NCBI GenBank assembly: GCA_024345305.1
Contig: BRON01000012.1
Span: 1,302,001 to 1,366,000 of the forward strand
Reading direction: 5' to 3'
From: Mrakia gelida
Lineage: Eukaryota > Basidiomycota > Tremellomycetes > Cystofilobasidiales > Mrakiaceae
Length of the DNA stretch: 64,000 nt
The notes below the pieces were generated by a model. It saw nothing but the letters and a program-made list of their open reading frames with translations. It made no database searches and had not been told where the DNA came from. Every line of letters begins with the position of its first letter. Positions within the stretch are counted from its first letter, which is position 1. Made by a program: the position numbers and the translations under genes. Positions 56,933 through 64,000 of the stretch are shown in pieces.

Positions 56933-57769
56933 ACGAGGAAGAACAAAACGGTCGAAGCTTCTGGTAGAGCAGAGACATCTCTCGTGTAAAAGCTCATAAC
57001 AGATGGTATAACATTTGAGTGTGGGATGTTTGGTACGGATTTGGAACGAGACGAATCCGAAGACAAGAAGATGGATCCGAAGTTCGACGCGCTCGACTTC
57101 GGCTTTGCCTATTCTGGAGGCAGCTTTAGCTCCCGCACTTTCGCACAAGAGCTAGCAGCTTCGCGTGAGTCGTAATGAAACTGGAGATTCAAGCGTCTTC
57201 GTTTCCTGGACTCGACGGGAGAGATCGCGAGTTGGTCAGGACGGAGACGAAAGAACGGAACTGCACTCGCCCCTCATATATCTGTACCTCACCTTCAGAA
57301 AGAAGCACCATAGTATTACAGAATACGATCAATTTCTGACTTTGTCTATGAAACGTGAGCCTTGCGAGGAAGAGCGAGGCAGGCTGGTTGAGCAAGAACC
57401 TCGCGACGCGACCTCGAAGGCGCGCCTCACAAGTTCTGCCTTCTGAGAGAAGAGAAAACATCAAATCTTCGCGACCGTACCTTTCTCGACCTTCTCAACT
57501 CATCCTTGACTGCCCTCGGAAGATCATCGAAAGCAGGAAAAAGGGAAGGAAAGTGACGTCTGAGAGGATCCGCAGGCTGGCCCTGGGGAGGTCGAAACGA
57601 GAAAATCAGAAGGACCTCCCCAACTCCACCCTCTCCTCCTTCCCTCCCCCCCCTTCCCCCTTCCCCCTTCCTCGTGAGCTCTTCCAGACCTTTCAATCGT
57701 CACCCAGAGCCTCTCAAGTTTCTTACCTCAACAAATCCTCCTCGTTTCCCTCACAGCTCTCCCTCCAAA
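56933..57769. other. intergenic region upstream of the ABC-F gene
   Basis: ADHFE1 terminator region, then the ABC-F promoter with a CCCTTCCC-rich leader at 57610-57769. No gene seen. Confidence 0.5.
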
Positions 57770-60700
57770 ATGGCTCCCCTTTCAGCTTCCAAGGCCGCTC
57801 GTTTGGCAGCTAAGGTGAGCTCCCAACGTCCCATCTCGAGCTCTGAGACTTTGATCTATAGATCTAGAGTAGGCCAGACCTCTGACCTTGCATTCTCCTT
57901 GTTGAACTTTGTTGTCTACCAGGCTTCCAAGCCCAAGAAGGGATCGACCGACTCTCCCTCGGAATCGACCGCCAGCACTCCCCTCACCTCCCTTTCGACC
58001 AAACACTCCGTCGAGGACCTTAACGCTGGAATGAGGGATTCTCACATCGGATCAGCCGCTGATCGGTGAGTTGCCGGATATAGAGAACATGGGTGGTTTG
58101 GGGAGGTGGGAGGGCGGTGGAGGGAGCAGAAGGAAGGGGGGAAAGACCTCGAAGCTGATCTGAGCCGTGTCTCGTTGGTTCCTTCTTCGTTCGCTTCCTT
58201 CCCGTCCTTCAGATCCGCTACCGGAGTTCTCGCTTCCGACGCTAAGGGTCGAGATGTCAAGCTCGACGGATACTCCCTCTCCTTCCACGGACGAGTCCTC
58301 ATCGAGTCCGCTGAGGTTGTTCTTAAGTGAGTCTCGCCTCTCGTTCTTTCCTCGCGTTTCCTCCCGTTCGGAGAGCTGACCTTCATTCGCTTCCTTCCTT
58401 CTTCAGCTACGGTCAGAGGTGAGTCTCTACATCCTAGCTTGAGCGCTGAAGGGTCGAGAAGCTGATCGACTTCTTTTGTCTCGCTCTAGGTACGGTCTTC
58501 TCGGAGAGAACGGATCTGGAAAGGTGAGCTCGCGAACAAAGACTTTTCGCGACCTCCCCCTCCCCTTCCCTCGCTGACTTCCTCACTTCTTCCTCTCCTT
58601 CCTTCAGTCTACTTTCCTGCAATCCATCGCCGAGCGAGATATCGATATCCCCGATCACATCGATGTACGTCCATCGCCAATTGATTTCCGAGCTCCCTGC
58701 AGCAGCTCATTCGTTCTCGTCCTTTCTCCTCCCTCCTCGCTTCCCAGATCCACATTGTTCGAGGAGCCGTCGAGCCTTCGGATGTCAAGCCCCTCGACTT
58801 CTGTATCGCTTCCGCCAAGGAGAAGGTTGAGCGACTCGAGAAGCTCGCTGAGGAGCTCTCCGTTGCCGACAACGTCGACGAGCTCGCTCTCGATGCCGTC
58901 TACGAGCAGATCGAGGAGCTCGACCCTGCCATGTTCGAGGCCAAGGCTGGAGCCATTCTTCACGGTCTCGGATTCACCGCTCCCATGCTCGCCAAGCCCA
59001 CGAAGGATATGTCCGGAGGATGGAGGATGCGAGTCGCTCTCGCTCGAGCTCTCTTCGTCAAGCCTCATCTTCTCCTCCTCGATGAGCCTACCTCCCATTT
59101 GGATCTCGGAGCCGTCGTCTGGCTCGAGGCTTACCTTTCCACCTACAACCACATCCTCATTCTCGTGAGACTTTTGTTCCTTTCGATCGTTCCGGCATTG
59201 AGCGAGACACTATGCTGACCTTCTCGCTCTCCTTCGTCTCGTTCGAATCCAGACCTCCCACTCGCAAGATTTCATGGACTCCGTCTGCACCAACATCATG
59301 GACCTCACCATGGAGAAGAAGCTCGTCTACTACGGAGGAAACTACTCGACCTACGTTCGAACCAAGTCCGAGAACGACGTCAACCAGATGAAGGCCTACG
59401 CTAAGCAGCAGGACGAGATTGCGCACATCAAGAAGTTCATGTGAGTAGCTGTAGACCCTCGCTTCTCGTCTCCTCGAACTTTCTCTGACCTTCTTCCTTT
59501 CGTTTCTCTCAGTGCTTCCGCTGGTACCTACGCCAACTTGGTCAAGCAGGCTAAGTCCAAGCAGAAGGTTCGTTTCGTTTCTTCGACGCGTCGAGCTCGA
59601 CTCGACCGCGCCTTCTTCTTCGCTGACCACCCTTCTTTCTTTTCCCTCTACAGATCATCGACAAGATGGAGGCTGCCGGTCTCATCAAGGAGGTTTCCAA
59701 GCCCAAGGTCCTCTCGTTCAAGTTCGAGGACGTCTCCAAGCTCCCTCCTCCCATCATCGCCTTCTCCGACGTCGCCTTCTCCTACTCCGGAAAGAAGGTC
59801 GACTACCTGTACAAGGACCTCTCCTTCGGTATCGACATGGACTCGCGTATCGCCATCGTTGGAGACAATGGGTTAGTCTTCTCGCTCTCTCCCCGTTCTC
59901 GTACGAGAGAGAGAGCTCGCGAACTAACTTTCGCCTTCCCCTTCCCTCCCTCCTCTCAGAACCGGAAAGTCGACCCTCCTCAACATGATCACTGGAGAGC
60001 TCTCCCCTACCGAGGGATCCATTTCCAAGCACTCTGCCCTCAAGCTCGCCAAGTACTCCCAGCACTCGGCTGATCAGCTCCCTTACAACAAGTCTCCCCT
60101 CGAGCACTTCGAGTCCCTCTTCCACGCCAAGTTTCCCGATAAGGACCTCCAGGTTCGTCGCTCTCCCTTCCTTGCCTTCCCTCTCCTCGAGTCCAACGCT
60201 GACAGCTCTTCTCTCTTCGTCGTTCGTTCGTTTCGTAAAGTTCTGGCGGTCTCAGCTCGGTCGATTCGGTCTTTCCGGAACCCATCAGACCTCGCCCATC
60301 TCCCAGCTTTCCGACGGTCTTCGAAACCGAGTCGTCTTCTCCCAGCTCGGTGAGTACCCTCTGCATTCAAACCTCCTCGCGGCGCCTCGAACTTGAGAGA
60401 CTGATACCTCGTTCGTTCGTTCTTCGTCCCTCTGCAGCCATGGAGTACCCTTCCGTCATTCTTCTCGATGAGCCTACGAACCACTTGGATATGGAGTCCA
60501 TCGACGCTCTTGCGTCGGCTATCAAGTCGTTCTCGGGAGGTGTCGTAATCGTCTCTCACGATTTCCGTACGTTCTCCTCGTCTCTCCAGCGTTTGTCGAG
60601 CGACGCCAACTCCCCGAAACTGACTCGTCTCTTCCTCTTCCCTCGCACACAGGTCTCATCTCGCAGGTCGCTGAGGAGATTTGGGAGGTCAAGGGAAAGA

Positions 60701-60891
60701 AGATCATCAACTTGTCCAAGGAGGGTATGACCATCGTCGACTACAAGGTTCGTTATCGTTTCGTCTCGACTCGTTTTCCCTCGACCGTTCGCTGACCCTT
60801 CCCCTTCCCGTCTTCGCTATTGCAGAACATGCTCGCCAAGAGGTCGCAGGAGCAGATCGCCAAGGCCAAGCTCTCTGGAAAGAAGAACTAG
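57770..60891 (+). CDS. ARB1: ABC-F ATPase ARB1/ABCF2
   Basis: Two ABC ATPase cassettes without membrane segments. Cassette 1: Walker [13 protein letters not shown], signature '[16 protein letters not shown]', Walker [15 protein letters not shown] linker follows: '[20 protein letters not shown]' and a charged helix. Cassette 2: Walker [20 protein letters not shown], the divergent signature '[20 protein letters not shown]', Walker [14 protein letters not shown] and the switch His in VVIVSHDF. The [11 protein letters not shown] variant and length (about 630 residues) match ARB1/ABCF2, a cytoplasmic factor of ribosome biogenesis. It starts [15 protein letters not shown] (57770) and ends [10 protein letters not shown] with TAG at 60889-60891. 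More than ten introns, with donors GTGAGC, GTTCGT and GTACGT. Confidence 0.95.
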
Positions 60892-61686
60892 ATAATACCC
60901 AACCTCGTATCTTTCTCTCCTTCTGCTTTTCGGTTTTATCTCTCCCTCTCTGTCGGTTAGCGTTCGACGAGTCCCCCTCCTTCTTCACCTCGACTCGGCT
61001 CGCTTGCTCCCTTCTGCGTGTTTCCGTTTCACCCTTCATCGTCTCATCTTTCATTTTCTTTACCTCTTTTCGCGTTATAGACTGCTGGTCTCTCCCTATG
61101 TGTGCTAGCTACCCCCTTCCCCCTTCCTTTTCAGACCCTGGCTCCGCTCCTTTTTTTCTTTGCATGCTTGACGCGATATCTACGTTAATGACACGCTTCA
61201 CCTGCTTTGCGAGAGGTACTCAGGCCGATCCTGAGCCTAAGATATACAGGGTGAGAACGGAAGACGGAGGGAAGGAAAATGTCAGGGATGAGGTGAGAGA
61301 AGAGTCGCGAGATCGACGCGTCGTCGACCAGCTCGAGAAGAGCAGGACGTGGGAACGAGCGGGCTCACGCGGCAAGGAGAGAGAAAGAAAAAAACAAAGC
61401 GTTGCTGACTTCGATACGAGACACCACAAGGTACGTGATGGACGAGAGGATTCGTTCGACGAGACGTCTCGGCAGGGGTTTTGCGCAAGCTCGCCGTGGG
61501 CGAAAAGTGCATCGAAGAAAGGAGAACGAGTTAAGACAGGAGTAGATAGAGTAGAGTAAGGAAAGGTCGTTAAACTTCGTAAAGAGATCGAGAGCGAACG
61601 GAGAGCAAGAAGAAGAAGGAGGCAAGTGGGAAAGACAGGAAGGAGAAGAAGAGAAACCGAGATGAGACGCGACGAGATCCGATCTT
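60892..61686. other. convergent intergenic region
   Basis: Long T-rich 3' UTR of the ABC-F gene to about 61160, then purine-rich sequence before the SMC5 stop. GACGCGTC at 61315. No gene seen. Confidence 0.55.
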
Positions 61687-64000
61687 TTAGTCTCCACGAA
61701 GTCGTCTGGTCTCGCTCAGGAGATGAGAGATGTACATCTTGCCGTCGGTGTCGTTCTTGGTCTTTCGGGCGGGCACTGTTTGAAACAAAAAGGGCGAGAC
61801 GTAAACGAGGAGGGGACGCGAGGGTCAGCTTCGTTTTGTCTCGACGCGAGACGGTCGGGTTGGAAAGGGACGAGACTTACGCCACTCTCCGTTGAAGACC
61901 ACCAAGACTCGCATTCCTGGATCGTAGTCGAGTCCCTCGAGAACTGGAGGGGGAGAGGAGAGAAACGAAGAGGAGGGGAGCGAGGAGACGAGAAGGGATC
62001 AGCACCGATCCAGATGAGCGGCAGCGCGAGGCGAGGGACGCGGGCTCACGTTTGGGAGTGAAGAGGAAGAACTGTCCGGCGTTGGCGGGGTTGGAGGTGA
62101 CCTGAGAGAGAAGGGTAAGGGAGCGAAACGACGTCAGACGCGATCTTCTTCGAACGACTCGATCTCGCGAACTAGGAACTCACGGCGACCAGATGGTTGT
62201 GAACTGCTCGTTCAGCACGAGAGTCCATCCCTTGGTTGATCCTGCGGGCAGAAGGTTACATCGAGATGATGCGAGTCAGCGAAACGAAGGTGGACGACGA
62301 CGCGTCGATCGGAAACGAAGGGAGAGGATGGGAAGGACTGACTCGTCAACGACCGTGAAAGGAGTGTTGGCCAACTCGATACAGCTGAGTAGGTACATGA
62401 TGGTGGTGAGGGATCGTTCCTTGAGGGAAAGTAAGGCGAAGAGAGAGTTCAGTTTGAGCGAAGAAAGGCGGAGGGCAGCGCGTCGAGAACGAAGACTCAC
62501 TCCTCCAGACTGGTGATGAGATGTGAGGACCTCCATCGATTGATCTCCACGGAAGGAAACGAGGATCTCGATGGACCATTCGTTGTAATCTGTAGCATAC
62601 CGACGAAAAAGAACGCGACTCGTCAGCGACGTGATCTCGACGAGCACGTCGAGCGAGACGACGAGGGGAGGAAGAAGTGAACGTACCCTCGTGCTCCTTG
62701 ATGCGGATCTCTCTTCGGTTGTCGAGAGCATCCATCTACAGATAAAGAGGAAGTGAGTTCAGCGAGGGACGAAGGAACGCGAAGCAAAGCGAAGAGGGCT
62801 GACCGATGCTCGGAACTTCTTGTTGAAGTTGGCGACGAGCTTCCTGAGTTCCGGAAGCCACTTGCCCTGGAGAGATGAAACGAGAGTGGGAGGAGGAATG
62901 GGAAGAAGGTCAGATTCAGAGCGTCAACCGAGGTAGAGGAGCCGATGAGACGAGAGCTCACTCTGATCGAGGCGATTTCCCTCACGTTCGACCGTTCCTT
63001 CTGCTCGAGTTTGGCTTGTTCCCTCTCCAACTCGGCGAGCTGTAAGAACGAAGAGGGAACACGTCAGCAGCCGTATCGAGAAGGAGGGGAAGCAGCTCGA
63101 CGAGGGTCGAGGACGAAACCGGAACTCACTAAGTCCTCCGCTCGTTTGAACTTCTCCAACACCGCCGGATCCTCCCCTCCCAAGTCGTCGAGTTCGTTCC
63201 TCAACGTCATCAACTCCTCAAGTAGCACTCGAGGCCGAGGAAGAGATCCTCCTCCTTCCTCCGTCATCTCGTCGATACGGACTTGAACCTTGTTCGACTC
63301 GGATTGGGGAAGGTCGACGAGCTTCCTTTGAGCCTTCTCGTGGAGAGAGAGAGCCTTCTGCCTGAGCTTGGCTACTTGGGTTGTTACTGGATGCGAAGGG
63401 GAAACGGCGGGGGGGGGGGGGGGGGAGATGATGGTCAGAAGAACAATCGAGTCGACCGACGAACGAGAGTTCGAAACCCGAGGGAAAGGAGATCAAAAGA
63501 AGACGAACCAGCATCGTACGCCTTCTTCGCCGCCGAGCTCTCCTTCTTGGCCTTCTTCGACTGAGTTTGGATGTCCTGGATGTTCTCCCTGATCCCGAAG
63601 ACGGCGAGACTCGAGTCGACGAGGGACTGATGGGTTCGAGACGCGACGAGAGCGGTTTTCTATTGGCGACAAGCGAGAGAGTCAGATTTCGCAGCCGAGG
63701 CGAGAAGAATCGGAAATGATGCGATTATGGATGCGTACCATGTACTGAAGGTCGAGCTTGATCTTCTTCTTGAGGATGTCCCTGAGCTCCTGGCGAAGCT
63801 CCTCGTTCGACTCCTCCTCCGTCGGCGCGTTCTCCAGCTCCTCGAGCTTCTTTCGATGGTTGTCTGTGGAGAAACGAAGAAGCGAAAAACGAGCGTCAGT
63901 CAAGGAGACAGGGACGGATGCGAACGAAGAAGCGACGAGGACGAGACGAGACGAGACGAACCGAGAGTCAACTTGTTCTTGTAGTTGGTTCGCTCCAGAT
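61687..64000 (-). CDS. SMC5: SMC5, C-terminal part (5' end outside the window)
   Basis: Partial gene: it enters from the right edge and ends with TAA at 61687-61689. The right part (62.7-64.0 kb) is coiled coil in many short exons. The C-terminal ATPase half follows: 'YNEWSIEILVSFRGDQSMEV', the signature HHQSGGERSLTTIMYLLS split by an intron after SGG, 'ELANTPFTVVDEINQGMDSR' (Walker B/D-loop), 'NAGQFFLFTPKLLEGLDYDP' and 'GMRVLVVFNGEW', ending RRLRGD. The INQGMD and FLFTPKLL blocks are diagnostic of SMC5, which pairs with SMC6 in a SUMO-ligase-linked complex for DNA repair. One intron holds a 17-base G run. Confidence 0.92.
63409..63425 (+). repeat. poly-G run in SMC5 intron
   Basis: Seventeen consecutive G on the plus strand (C on the transcribed strand's RNA sense) inside an intron of SMC5. 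It extends the polypyrimidine tract on the coding strand. Confidence 0.9.

Overview
The window is nuclear DNA of a filamentous or yeast-like fungus, most likely a basidiomycete of the Pucciniomycotina (red-yeast relatives). This rests on GC-rich coding DNA with a strong preference for C-ending codons, compact gene spacing, and very many short introns. The introns have GTGAGT/GTGAGC or GTTCGT donors, a CTGAC branch motif and CAG acceptors. No rRNA, tRNA, CRISPR array or transposon is recognisable. The assignment is inferred from gene structure and protein families, not from a database search.

Layout: 1-1587 has no convincing gene. 1588-5787 (minus) holds a mitochondrial-carrier-like protein and a PPIL4/Cyp6-type cyclophilin-RRM protein. 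6003-11142 (plus) is a large PPR-like mitochondrial protein. 11522-12566 (minus) is complex I subunit NDUFA13, whose ATG appears to be split by an intron. 13051-14909 (plus) is an acidic adaptor-accessory-like protein. 15866-18116 (minus) is an F-box-type gene broken by an in-frame TGA; its intact paralogue lies at 48761-51252 (plus). 19322-23463 (minus) is a PNUTS-like regulator of protein phosphatase 1. 24191-26266 (plus) is an HMG-box protein. 26724-28983 (minus) is an Arc1/AIMP1-type tRNA-binding cofactor with a possible mitochondrial alternative start. 29248-31266 (minus) holds two poorly understood genes.

The middle is mostly metabolic: argininosuccinate lyase (31321-33774, plus), an aromatic/2-aminoadipate-type aminotransferase (34146-37160, plus), a secreted and probably GPI-anchored GH79 glycoside hydrolase (37423-40609, minus), a six-cysteine secreted peptide (41163-41781, minus), an AlkB-like dioxygenase (42222-43319, minus) and COQ10 (43523-44604, plus).

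The right part holds a USP36/Ubp10-type deubiquitinase (45426-48184, plus), the intact F-box paralogue, an unknown one-TM protein (51706-52676, plus), glia maturation factor (53164-54111, minus), the hydroxyacid-oxoacid transhydrogenase ADHFE1 (54384-56932, plus), the ABC-F ribosome factor ARB1/ABCF2 (57770-60891, plus) and the C-terminal half of SMC5 (61687 to past the window end, minus).

The genes do not form an obvious pathway cluster. Several act in mitochondria (carrier, PPR protein, NDUFA13, COQ10, ADHFE1, perhaps Arc1), and others in transcription/RNA and ribosome functions. The most unusual observations are introns placed inside or directly after start codons, a strongly over-represented GACGCGTC palindrome that often sits at intron branch points, frequent GTTCGT splice donors, a freshly broken F-box paralogue, a knottin-patterned secreted peptide, and a pair of related spliced-looking short elements at about 15.3 and 29.4 kb.
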